Part shown: one piece after another, positions 1-14,788 of the stretch
How positions within the stretch are numbered: the first letter of the stretch is position 1
Layout of the letters: every line of letters starts with the position of its first letter
Source: Vigna angularis
Taxonomy: Eukaryota; Streptophyta; Magnoliopsida; Fabales; Fabaceae
Length of the DNA stretch: 64,000 bases
Direction: 5' to 3'
Assembly (NCBI RefSeq): GCF_016808095.1
Contig: NC_068975.1
Span: forward strand, 27,331,501-27,395,500
The notes under the pieces: generated by a model
What the model was told of the DNA's origin: nothing
Databases searched by the model: none
Seen by the model: the letters and a program-made list of their open reading frames with translations, nothing else
Made by a program: the position numbers and the translations under genes

Positions 1-348
1 CCTATTCAACCACAATTCAGTACCAGGTTCAGGCATATTCTTGTGATCAAACCAACTATGGGTCCAGCTTCCCATTTAACCATTTTGGACCAATAGGTGC
101 GGTCTGGTCCGATCTGATTTTAATAACATGATCAGACCCAAAACTAGATTCAACAAAATGAATTTCGGTCAAGGTACCTATGCAAATACACACCCAAATG
201 TAGCAGTTACATCACTGATTTTGCCATAATATGTAACTTATTGGAAAGAAAATTTAGATATTTAATATAATCATCCCTTATGAATACATAAATCACACAG
301 CAGCTACTCTAACAATACAAAAGAAAACGCAAAAGATTTGTAGATTAC

Positions 349-3300
349 CTTTAAGAAATTCCCCACGTTAGCTGAAATAATATCAATGACAACAAAACCA
401 TGTGCTTGCAGACACTTGCAGAGCCTCTGGAAAATAAAATGAAACAGGTTAGCTAACCAATCAAAAGAAAAAAAAAAGAATCAAAGCACACATGTAAATA
501 AATACCTCGAAACATGTATTGCTAAAAATATGAGAAATACGTTTTCTATTTCAATAATGTGATGATATTATTATATTTATAATATGAAACCTGATCACTT
601 AGGTTTTATTCTTCTCTTATAGTTTTACCATTTGTTTCCATATTATTTAACTAGGATTTTTATAATTATAGGAATATCTTACTAGCACCAGACTCATGAT
701 TTATAGACATATCATATATAGAAATAATTTCTTATAATTATTTCTATTTATCGTTATCAACTAATATAAAATAAAATCATTGTGCAATCCATACACAGTC
801 TTCAACAACTCTTGCATCTATTTCTCTCACTTTCAACACAATATCAAAGTGCAATTATACTCATCAATCTCTTCTGTCATTATTTCACTATTCAGTCCCC
901 AAAATCAAAAAAATTGAAGTTCAATCAATTACCTCTAGCACTATATCTTCTTTCTAGCGTTGTCACTTTTTTCATTGTGCTAATCTGGATTGACGCAGGT
1001 TCATATTTGTATTAGCTACCACTGACTTCATCGACATACCTTACACTAGCCACCTTTCAAATGAACTAACCCTACCAAAATCCCAGATGCACTAGCCCAA
1101 TCTATGTCCCAGATACATTACAACTCCCGTTTATGTGCAAGACACATTGGTCTCATCAATTGTCGTAATGCTCTCATATATGTCATAGATGCAATGGCTA
1201 CATCTGTCCCAAATGAACTGGCCACATCTTTGTCCCTGATACACTAGCTCCGTCTTTGTCCCAGAAAAATTGGCACCATATTTGAACCAGACGTGCTGGC
1301 ATCAATTATGTCTTATGACACAGACCTCATCTATGTCCTCAAGCAGTAATCTAGCCATCTTCTCACCATAAGCACTAGCCTTGTCTATATCGCAGAAGTT
1401 GCTATCAAACTAGGTTTCAACTATAAAAAAATTAAGTATCCAATAATATTATTTTGAAGCATCCCAATGAGATTTTAAGAATAGCAGTGACAGTAAGGCT
1501 TTGATTGGCACACTGAAGATCATTCAACTAGTAGGCTAAGATATTTTTCTCATTGACTACTCCCACATTGCTACAATGTTTTTCCAACAAATTTTTTAGT
1601 CTACCTCAAATTTTATGTTCTTTATTTTATTTGTGAGGAAGTAAGAGCTATTTTCTCATAACAAACTTAAACTTACTAAGCTTCACCTTGTGGGGGTGCA
1701 AGAAATTTGACGATATATTATATTTATTTTATCTTTAGCTAGTTTGTTATTATTCTTTATTTGTATTTTGGACTTGGTTCATATTTCTGCTATTGTAAAT
1801 AGAGTATCCTATGTGTATATTCAATACAAGGAAGATTAATCTCATACATAGTTTTTACTATATTTAACATGGTATCTAGAGCTTAAGGTTCTTTTAGAAA
1901 AAAAAAAAAAAAATTCGTTGCTCTGCCACTTCACCCACCACCGCTGCCGGCACCTACTAGAGGCGCCACCGAAGTTTCAGTTTTGACCAGTAACCACACA
2001 GTTTTGGTCATCTCAGCTAGGCGACCACCGTGCCTTCAGTGACGCCTTCATCGGAACTCCTACGCGCTCTCAGCACCTTTCAAAGATGTAGATTTACTCC
2101 CTTTTCTGCCATGAGTGGTGGCATATGCCGTCTTCTCTCAAGTTGTCATTCAGAGCATCAAGGTCGTTCTTTTTCCTCTTTTAGGTTCGTCGTGCACGGT
2201 CGCACGTCCCTTCTCCTTTCAGGGAGTTATTCAGAGCATTGAGGTCACTCTCTTTCCTTTTTCAAGTGCCTTGATTAGAGAATCTTGGATTTTTAGGATT
2301 TCTCTCTCCTGTTCATCCATAGATTCTTTCATTATTGTCTCTTCTGACCTCTCTTCTATCACTGGTGCGTTTGACCTTGTCCACAAATGGTTTTTCTCCA
2401 ATGACAAAGATGATTTTTGTTAGTTTATTTATAGTCGTGGTGGCTCTTCAACAATGGTCTATTTATCCACTGGATGTCAACAATGCTCCTCAACAGCGAT
2501 TTACAATAAGAGATTTACATGGAGCAACCTCTCAGATTTAGCTTACGAGGAGTCTTCTAGGTTGGTATTTCGTCTTATATGTCGTCTTCACAAATCATTC
2601 ACAATTCGGTGTCACTCAAGTACACATTCCTCAACAGTTATTTGCAATAAGAGATTTACATCTCTCAGATTTGTAGCTCAGGAGAGTCTTCTAGGTTGGT
2701 ATTTTTTCTTCTATGTCGTCTTCGCAAATCATTAACAATTTAGTGTCACTCGAATGCAGAAACTGATATTTTAAGTCTTTATTGATTATATTAGTAACAA
2801 GCTAGGTACATATATGTACAAGCTTGAGAAGAAGTGTTAAATATATTATCTTTATCTTATCTTTATCTTTTATCTTTAGTTAATTTGTTATAATTCTTTC
2901 TTTGTATTTTAGGTTTAGTCCATATTTCTTCTATTATAAATAGAATATCCTATGTGTATAGTCAACACAAGGAAGATTAATCTCTATATCGAACAATTAC
3001 AATATGATTTATAACCATCTCATAACACGTTAGTAGGGATGAAGTATCCCATAATTATTTGTATAAATTGTAATAAGCTTATAAAAGATGAACTTCATTG
3101 TTTAAGAAACATTTTAAATGGACTACTTATTAAACTTGGTTTAGTACAATAAATAGAGGACTAAATATTTGGTTCAGTACAGGCATTGACATATTTCATT
3201 TTTAGTACAATAAGAAAAAAACTACAATCTTAGTACAACTTTAATTTTGTTTTTTTCATTTGAACTCTGATAATTAATATAGTTGAGAGCATGTTTGATC

Positions 3301-6300
3301 TTTAATAATTATCATATTTTTTAAAGAGAAAATTAATGTTCATATGCAATTAACCTTAAAGGAACAACTAATGATTTTAGATTTACAAAGCAAAACATGT
3401 GCTCAACTATATTAACTGACTATTCACCCTATCTGATATCCTCTTATAACAACGACATAATAGGAGAATTAATAAAAGTGTTTCTAATAATTCAATTATA
3501 ACCAATATATTCTAAATTATATAATTCAGATAAAAATGTTCTCAACATGAGGCCAACATGATCTTGAAATAAGCTCTAGATATCACATTGAACTCTAGGA
3601 AAAAAAGGGAAACATTGAGCTAAAATAAAGTGTTTTTTTAAGACAGCACGAGTGTTTTATTTATATTGAGAAAAAGGAATCAATACAATATATAAAGGAG
3701 ATTTTATATCCAATACTAACAAAAAGATAAGATACAGGAATAAATAAAACTGTTTCTAATAATACATATATAATATAGATTTCTTTATTATATAATTTAA
3801 ATGAAATGTTCCAAACATCTAGCCGACACAGTTTTAAAAGAGGGTCGAGATATCATGTTAAACTCTATGAAAAAGATAAACATTAAGTTGAAACAGTGTG
3901 CATTTTAGAAAACACAGATGCTTTATTTATATTAACAGAAAAGGAATCAATAAAATAAATAAAGGAGATTTCATATTATCTAATGACAAAGATATGATAT
4001 GGGAAGAAATAAAAATGTTCCTAATATATAGGTTCAGCTTCTTTTTTCTATAATTATAACAACAATACATATACATGCACTTCTCCCTTTTATTTGATTA
4101 TTAAAATTCAAGTAATAATGGATTAACAATAATTTGAAAGAGAGATAGACCAATTGCCAAAAAGTAAACTAATTGACCAGTGTCCACATGCATGGAACCT
4201 GTCATAATTTTCCAAATAGATCCTGCCATAATCAATACAATTTCAATTGTACTGCAGCACAGGTCGGATAAATTAGGTTATTAACTAATCACATGTGCAA
4301 GTTGCCAGGTTTCTAGACTGCCAAGTTTATAATAGTTGGTCTTTATTAGAAATTAAATAATTAAGTGCAAATTATATAGGACAACACACAAGAATGAAGA
4401 AAAGTTACCTTCCACACCACATCTCTTTTTGCACTACCAACTACACATGGATGATGTGAGCAAAGTAATATTCTGACAAAGGAATCTGGAGCATGTTTCA
4501 GAGCTGCTGGTGACATCATAAGCAGAGCCTTAACCAACACCTCAACAGATGGAACAGACGAAACTTGAGATTCCAAAGAAATATCAGTATCACTGCAAAT
4601 TCAAATATTAAGAGTTTAAAAGAAAAGTGGCAAAGATTGAGATTGACGAGGGCAGAAATACAAGACTATGATTGAAATGCTATACAACACTAGGACCATG
4701 TTTGGTATCTTCTATAATAGTTAGTCAGAATTGACAATTGGTCTGGAAAAGAACACTTAATAACAAAAATTGAACTCCAAAATAGATTGTTGTAAGCCTC
4801 TTGGCCAATAAGACCGACAAGATAGGCACAGGCATTATTTACTAGATTGTGGAAAAAATTACTCCAACCACATTAGGCACCAGTTTTTTCAGAAGGAAAA
4901 CTAAAGATACTAACAACTGTTACCAATCTTATAAAACAGCATTATTTAGTAGTGTGACTACGAAAAATTTAGACAAGCAGCAAACATCCCAAAGGGGAAT
5001 TTGAAGAGGAACTTTCCAGATAATTTATGACTTCTGGATAAGAGAAATTGTAAGAGCTTATTGTAAGACCAAATCTAATAGCAAAATATGCAACTATTCG
5101 TATGAAGAGATACCTTTCTGAATCCAGTTGACTAATTTAACTGATAAATATGCATATCAGTGTACAATAAGCTATTTACCTTATTTTTAAGGCTAAATGT
5201 TTTTCTCCAACCAAAGAAAGGTACTTTGAAAATTCCAAGAATAGATCTTCAGATAACTTAGGAGCAGACGTGATAATCTTCCTAGTAACATTATATGTCA
5301 TTCTTCGAATATCCCACCTCGGATGGCATATAAAAAAAACCAGTAACTGCATTTAGTTAACAATAAATGAGTCAACTTAAAATACTAATATAGAAATCTG
5401 ATCAAATGCAAAATGTTTTACCTGTAACAACAATCTGACAGAGAAGTTGGATAGTGTACTGCAGGATGAAGAAAACAAAACACAATAAAGCATACAACAA
5501 TAAAGACGTAAACTATAGACAACCTTTTGGCATTATAATAAAATTTACCGCTGTAAATGTTCCACAAGAAGCACTTCAAGAAGATCGACACATGCCATGC
5601 TATCCTCAATTGATAGCTTTGAAGCCTGCAGAGCAAATTTTTAGATATGTAGAATAAATCCTGTGTAATGCTATAAAACCATTTTTAGTTGAGTAATCAC
5701 CATAGAAATTGGCACAACCGAAGATTCATTTTGTGATATCAGAGCCCATATCTTTTCTTTTACCAATGTTTCCTCTAGGCAAGTAGAACACAACAGAACA
5801 AATGAAAAATTTTGGCAAAATAAAAAGAAAAAACAGAACTTCAACTTTAAAAATATAAAGATTTCTACTACTACAAACCAGCTTTAATGTCAACAGCAGC
5901 TATCTTTGCAACTAGTAACAATGCGTACATGCCATCTAAACGTTGCACTGCCTTAGTATAGCCAGTTTTAACAAGTTGGACAAGAGCACCAAACAACGGT
6001 AACATCTGAAATATACTTAATTGAAACATGAGTGAGTCAAGTTCATGCACAAGATAAATTGAGAAGCAATTATAACAAATCAAAGTAACAGGTCACCTTT
6101 AAGATAGCATCTTCATTTTTGGAAATAGTATGTAGACTGCGCAGAAAACATTTTCTTAACGTTTCCTTCTCTTTGAGGCCAGAAACAAAAAAGGAAACCA
6201 AACTCTCTTGAATGGCATCTGTAGATCTAACTGCCCAAGAAGCTATGGCTGACAAAATCACAATTTTCACCTCCTCATTTCCTGTCAATTAAATGTGGAG

Positions 6301-8872
6301 TATGAGTCTGCAATAAATAATCATATGACCCTTTTGCTAGGGATTTTTTCACGTAAAAAAGATCTTCCAAATTAAAAGAGAACTCAGAAATTTTCTAAAG
6401 TAATAAAGTAAGCTGTTAAAAACAAATTGCAAAAAACAGTTTTAAGTAAATATTACTTCTTCTATTACTATTTTAAGTGACTTTTAAGGCTTTTGTTCAG
6501 GAACCAAAAAAATAATATCCTTTGCAGTTCCTCATAAAGTTATGAAGTTCCCTATTGACCCTTTTATCATTTCTAATTCATAATAAATACAAATTAGTTG
6601 TTCTCTATTTACACTTCCATGATAAATGCTGAAGTTCATTAAAATTTGGGTAGGAAGATATAATTAACGTTAATCATATAAATAGGAAGGAATATTTTTC
6701 TGAAGTATCAGCATTTAAAAAGGAACAAAGAGATTAAACAGCACTTCACATTTCTATTCCCTTCCCTAATATGTACTTTATCTGATCCCCAATATTTCAT
6801 TACGAGGATATCTGATCCCCTTCCTCAATATGTACTTTATCTCTTTCCTCTCTAATAATATTTTATTTTATCATTGAATAAAAAAGTATAACACCCACTT
6901 AGTAAAGAAAAATATACATAAACAGATTCAAAATTCAAAGGAATATTAGAACTTTACCATCATCCTTGTAGTATGATAGAAGAAAATCGCATACTGTACG
7001 AGACAGACTGATAAGGTATTTTCCATCTGGTGCATTAGACAATTCTTGTATTGCATTTACCATCCCTACTCTCTGGTATGGAAAAGTAAGCCTTCCTTCT
7101 GAGCCTGTTCGAATGAAATTTGTGGTCAAATATATTACAAAAGCACCATTTACATTGTCAACCAAAAATCAAGATAACCCCCACATCACCAAATGGTCTA
7201 ACTGGCATCATAACCAGCCAAATATACCAACATAAGGCAATTTAATACCTTTAATAACAGCTTTGATAGCATTGAACATTGTGTCCAATGCATCTGGATT
7301 ACTAGATTTTTGGCTCAGACTCCTGACTATAGACAGTGCCCCATCCCTCCTCCCTTCATCAGCATGCCGGACTTGTGCTAATACTACTGAAAGAATTTCA
7401 GCTGCGTATTTACTCAGATCAAGGTTAACAGACTTCAAAAGAATGCCAACAGACTCCAACACAATCTCCGGATTGCGTTTGAGCATTTTAACAGAAGATG
7501 GTACAACAATATTTTGAAAATCTTCATGTGACATTTGCAAATAAAGAACACGAAATGCCTCAGTAAGACTCTTTCCAGGCTTTTCTTTTGCACTCAGTAT
7601 CGCACTAACATATATATCAAGAAACGTTGGCTGTAAGGAGCAAAAAACTACATCAGACCCTATAAGGTTAAGATCAACCCAATGCAAAGTATAAACAAGA
7701 AAAATTACATACACCCACTCACCTTGAATTCCACAACTAAAGAGGGAGATTGAAATGAGAACTCCAGCAAGAACATTAATAATTCAGGACAATCCTTGAA
7801 AGGAATTCGTCCATTTCTCAGCTCTTCCATGTAGACTTTATAGATATTAAGTGACTGAAAAGCATAAACATATAAATTACAATATAATTTCTTATATGCA
7901 TTGAAACTGCAAAGGAGGAAGTCAAAATTCTATAAGTTGTTATTTATAGCGAGTCGTACATTAATTTATACAATAATATTTTTTTTCACTGACAGTAGTG
8001 TCCCTCATCACTTCTATATCGTCTCTCTCTCATTATCGTACAATCTTGTTGTAAAACATATTGAGGATAAAATTGAGGATATTGCTATTATTATTATTAA
8101 TAAAATAAAAGAAACGACAGTTGGGCTGAACCTGGGAAAACAAATGGAAAATTTTTTTCCTGCAAGCCCTTCCCTCACGAAAAGACCTTTGCAAGACTAG
8201 ACTAAGCAAAGAAGCTTGCGCCGCAGCCACTCTACACAAAGCATTCTTGGAAAGCGCGGCGAACTGGCTCTTGCTCAGAAGTAAACACGACCAACTGAGA
8301 AGTCTATAGCATCCAACATGAGATTGAGACTTGGATTGCTTTTCCATATTCTGAACTAGAGCTCCTGCGAAGGTCTTCATGAACACCTCTTCCCCTAACG
8401 CTCTCACAATCACTTCATCAACCGCTTTCCTCGATCTGAGATCATCGTAAATCGCAACCGTTCGGAACACTATATCGGTAAGTAGCGAAGCGAGCTCGGT
8501 TGACATTTCTGCAAAATAGACCAAACTGATTAAGTCGAACAACAAACAAATCGCGCATTCAGACCTTCATGACTGATTAAGCAAGAACATAGAAAGAAAG
8601 AAAGCAGCAAGAACAGAGAAAGAAAGAAAGCAGCGTTCGCGATAAAACGATCGCCGTTTAGAGGAAATGGAAATGGAAATGGAAATGGTGAATTGAGTTT
8701 GGAGAGTGTGAAATGGGAATGGCGCATTGGCGTGATGGTTTCGGTGCTGACCTGAGGCATAGGAACTCAAGAACGCGGGAATTTCGCGACGGAATATCCG
8801 AACTCGTTGGTTAGTGGAGGAAGTGGAAACCAATTCGGAGAGGGAAACGAGAGATTGCAATGATTCCGCCAT
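349..8872 (-). CDS. GCN1: GCN1/ILITYHIA-like HEAT-repeat translational activator, 5' part (exons 1-13)
   Basis: This is a large cytosolic HEAT-repeat protein which, in the known family, contacts ribosomes and activates the eIF2-alpha kinase GCN2. Plant mutants (ILITYHIA) affect immunity and stress responses. I joined the exons by GT-AG sites and phase: 8872-8752, 8508-8132, 7854-7723, 7630-7249, 7104-6958, 6281-6097, 6005-5879, 5774-5701, 5625-5549, 5458-5422, 5346-5180, 4592-4409 and 426-349. They total 2088 nt, or 696 codons without a stop. The start MAESLQSLVSLSELVSTSST, the blocks SRKAVDEVIVRALGEEVFMK and SEGRLTFPYQRVGMVNAIQE, and the spacing all fit plant GCN1 as I recall it. The family protein is about 2,600 residues, so roughly three quarters lies beyond the left edge. 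The ATG at 8872-8870 is the first in the recognisable N-terminus. No frame break is visible in the exons. Intron 12 is unusually long (3,982 bp) and full of repeats. Exons were not confirmed by transcript data. Confidence 0.93.
1060..1385. repeat. degenerate minisatellite in GCN1 intron 12
   Basis: Phrases such as 'tgtcccagatacac', 'tagcc' and 'catctttgtccc' recur at roughly 30-40 bp intervals, all in one direction. The copies are strongly diverged. I see no coding sense on either strand. It may be an old tandem repeat or a remnant of repetitive coding DNA; the sequence does not decide. Confidence 0.5.
1707..1869 (+). repeat. 5' LTR of the intronic copia/TRIM-like element
   Basis: This copy is about 163 bp and aligns along its length with 2835-2995. 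It ends TTTAACA directly before the primer-binding-like site. It contains 'gtaaatagagtatcctatg', matching 'ataaatagaatatcctatg' in the 3' copy. Confidence 0.72.
2486..2758 (+). repeat. two-copy tandem duplication (period about 142 bp) inside the LTR element
   Basis: Unit 1 (about 2486-2620) and unit 2 (about 2628-2758) both run from 'cctcaacag', through 'aataagagatttacat' and 'gagtcttctaggttggtatt', to 'gtgtcactc'. A weaker duplicated phrase ('cattcagagcat...aggtc') lies at about 2145 and 2228. Small reading frames across it look fortuitous. Confidence 0.7.
2835..2995 (+). repeat. 3' LTR of the intronic copia/TRIM-like element
   Basis: It begins TGTTAAATATATTATC after a purine-rich run and ends at about GAACA. 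It differs from the 5' copy at many sites, so the insertion is not recent. Confidence 0.72.
3425..4035. repeat. about 270-bp tandem repeat, a little over two copies, in GCN1 intron 12
   Basis: The phrase 'tgttt/cctaataat' recurs at about 3479, 3749 and 4015. Between these, the units share 'ggaatcaata', 'aaaggagattt', 'gagatatca...ttaaactct' and 'acagtgt...gttttatttatatt'. The copies differ by small indels. No terminal inverted repeat or coding region was seen. Confidence 0.7.
8580..8690. repeat. purine-rich short repeats in GCN1 intron 1
   Basis: A duplicated 'agaaagaaagaaagcag' block (about 8591-8635) is followed by a GAAATG hexamer run of about four units (about 8664-8688). Both lie inside the first intron (8509-8751) on the plus strand. 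Confidence 0.75.
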
Positions 8873-9527
8873 TGCAAAGATCCGAAAGAAATTGTAAGCT
8901 TGGAATCGGATAACTTAATGCAGCCACGCTTCAAGTCCTACAAACACAGTGCGTTTCACTTACTCACTACTGAGATTAGCTAGGGTTTTGGGTACTGCTA
9001 TAGCTTGAACCTGTCGTGTTCGGTTCGGACTTTCGTTGAAAGGAAAAACAAATCAACGCCAATTTTTTTCTTTTTCTATTTTCTATTCTCTCGCTTCTCT
9101 CTTCTTTATTTTTGGATCTTGACAATTATAATTTTTTGGTCACAAACATGGGTAATACTATTCACACCCTGGCTTACTGTTTAAACCCCAAAACAACTAA
9201 AAAGACATTCTAGCCCCGACCTTTTCACTGTCCCTTCCCTCCAAACAGCTAATACCAGGCAAACACCGAATGATATACAATTAATACTTGTTCTACTCAT
9301 TTCTGTACCAACCAACTACATAACTAAATATTCATACTTCTATCTTCTCTGTTACTTTACTTACTTATGTATAAAATTAAATAAATAAAACAGTATTAAC
9401 TAAAAAATAATCATAAAATAAAGTTAAATAAATAAAATAATATTAACTAAAAATAAATAATCATGAAAATTTAATTTATTATAAGAGGTAGTTGTTTTTA
9501 TCATTTTATAATATGACAAAAAAAAAT
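8873..9527. other. upstream region of the GCN1 gene
   Basis: This holds the 5' untranslated and promoter sequence of the minus-strand GCN1 gene. It is moderately AT-rich. No convincing TATA box and no divergent plus-strand gene was seen. Confidence 0.5.
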
Positions 9528-9548
9528 TATATATATATATATATATAT
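9528..9548. repeat. (TA)n tract at the left border of the first FAR1-type element
   Basis: About ten TA units directly abut the first element terminus, which reads GAGTTTGTTC. Confidence 0.9.
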
Positions 9549-12593
<3,045 letters not shown>

Positions 12594-14779
12594 AAAGAGA
12601 TTCATTCAATTTATTTATTTAGAATTCTCGGTGAAAGTTGCGTACGCTATTTTTAAATACGTGTCTTTTTTTCTTGACAATTTATGTAAGGCATCGCTCT
12701 TTAACTATATTGAAAACTTTATATTATTTGTAATCCTTAAAAAATAGAAAATAAATAAATAAACTCGTGCCTCTCTCACTACAAAATAAAACAAAACTTT
12801 CTATTTCTTTTTAATTTTATTTTTCTAATTTTTAACTATGATTACACTTCATAATATTTGATATTTGAGAAGTCAAGTAACATCCAATTAGATTTTAAAA
12901 ACAATGTGCTTTTTTATTTTATTTATTTTATGATTTTTTTTATAATTTTAGTGAGTCAACTTTAAATATAAGTTGCCTCAACTTATTTAATCAGATACTA
13001 TAAGATTATGTTATGTACGAATAATTTGTTTTAAATTCCTGAATTTTAAATAATTTTAATGATTATATAATTGAATTTAAAAGAAAGTGCTTATTTTTAA
13101 TAAAATCTTAAGTTAAATTATTTAAGTTTAGTAGTTTATTTTGTTTACGATTTTGTTGAATTTTGTTAATTAGATTCTTCTTTTAAAAGTGTTCAAATTA
13201 GTTTTTATTTAGTAAATTTTGAGTCAATATTATTTCTTAAAAAAAAGTGAAGTTACTTTTTAACTTGATAAAAAACTTTTGTCACTGTACAAGCGTAGGT
13301 ATGCAAATGTGTTTTAACATATGCAAATGTGTTTTAACACTTTGTGAAGTTAATTTTTAACTTGACAAAAACCTTTTGGCTTTTAAAAAGAGATAATAAA
13401 TATCTATTTATTTGACTAAATCTCATTAACCTTAATAAAAGAAATCAACGTGACTCATATGTTGTATAATTCTTTTTTTTTATAGTGTATTGTTCAAAGA
13501 TTACTAAAAATAATGAAATTTATTTTATGACTTAGCTAAATTGTGCTTTCTGCGTCTTTTAAGTAAAAAGAATAGTTAATTTATTTAAATATAGAAATAT
13601 TTAAGTTTATTAATTTTAATAAATAATATCACAAATTTAATTTTGATTTCTAATAATTCTTACAGATTGAATTATTTCTATTTTCATATTTAATTGTATT
13701 ATTAAACCTAATATTGTTTTTATTTTCATTTATGAATGTGATGTACATGGTTAACAAATAAATGAATAATTTACAAAAACATTTATCACTTTAATAGATT
13801 TCATAATAAATTTAAAATATAAGAAGTTAACAGCTACCCTCTCAATTGATTTTCTACAGTTAGTTTATTAAGAAATATTTTTATTTTTCATTAGTAGTGT
13901 CATTCACGTACTTAACCGGTAACAAATTTATTTTTAGAAAACTTGACTGAGTAGCTTTATCTATTATTTGCTCCTTTTAAAATTATATCTTACTTTTTTT
14001 ACATAGTTTAAAAATAACTTATGTATATTAATTATAATGCAAACATTAAAAACTAAAATATAACTTTATAATTATTTTGTTACAATACTCTCTTTGGCTC
14101 TAATTATAAGGATTGTTCTAAAAAACTTATTTTTCTTTTCATAATACTCTTTTTAAAATGTTTATATTTCTATCAAAAATATTTTTAATTATTCTAATTG
14201 ATATACAATATATTCTTTATTTTTACATGAAAATATTAAATAACAGATAAAAATGATAAAAGTTATAATTAGAAAAAGCGTATTATTAACCTATGATAAG
14301 GTACATAGATATTTTAAACACCTACTTTTATTGAATCAGAATTTTGAAATGGTGAATATTTGAATGATGTTTCAGTTGTACTTAATGTTGATATTAACTT
14401 TAAAAAGTTTAGGTTCACTTGAAAAGATAGCACTGACAAAAGAAAGAGAAAGGTCTCCTACATTGCAGAATAGCAGAGGAGGGAGAAAAAAAGGTTAACG
14501 TTGTTTGTGTGTATTTAACGGAAAGGACGACGTTGACGCAAAATTTACTAAATGAAATACAATTTGATAAACTTTTTAAAAGGAATTACCTAATTGACAA
14601 AATTCAGGGACAAAATATTAAGCCAATTATTTAAATGTAAAAGTAACATGTTCACTCTGTATTGAGTTTTTGTGCATAATTATACGTTGTTTGAAGTTAT
14701 TTTTAATGTTTGAGATGAGATTTGTATGGTTGAATGAGTTAAAGATGATGTTTTAATCAATCTGGTTTTGATTGATTAT
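12594..14779. other. AT-rich intergenic DNA with a small tandem duplication
   Basis: No gene was recognised. The block 'tgaagtta(c/a)tttttaacttga' occurs at about 13247 and 13345. Between them an exact 20-bp unit (TATGCAAATGTGTTTTAACA) is repeated head to tail at 13300-13319 and 13320-13339. The rest is low-complexity A/T sequence. Confidence 0.6.
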
Positions 14780-14788
14780 TTTGAATTA

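Larger units (their letters stand above)
1707..2995 (+). mobile_element. TRIM-like or internally deleted Ty1/copia LTR element in GCN1 intron 12
   Basis: Two direct repeats of about 160 bp (1707-1869 and 2835-2995) share a long stretch around 'gtttgttat...ttctttctttgtatttt' and the near-identical block 'aaggaagattaatctc'. The left copy is followed at once by TGGTATCTAGAGC (1870-1882), close to the initiator-Met tRNA primer-binding site TGGTATCAGAGC. The right copy is preceded by a purine stretch (cttgagaagaag), where a polypurine tract belongs. Total length is about 1.29 kb. No gag or pol is recognisable, so it is non-autonomous. The left LTR starts TT rather than TG. The flanks (GAAAT and ATTAC) do not match, so the target duplication is lost or the ends are slightly off. 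The inner region carries its own duplication. Confidence 0.75.

Noticed and set aside
782..1015. 77-codon plus-strand frame in GCN1 intron 12
   Set aside because: Low-complexity Leu/Ser/Phe sequence inside an intron, with no domain or codon pattern.
1702..3000. Target-site duplication for the intronic copia/TRIM-like element
   Set aside because: The flanking pentamers (GAAAT and ATTAC) do not match under any reasonable choice of LTR ends.
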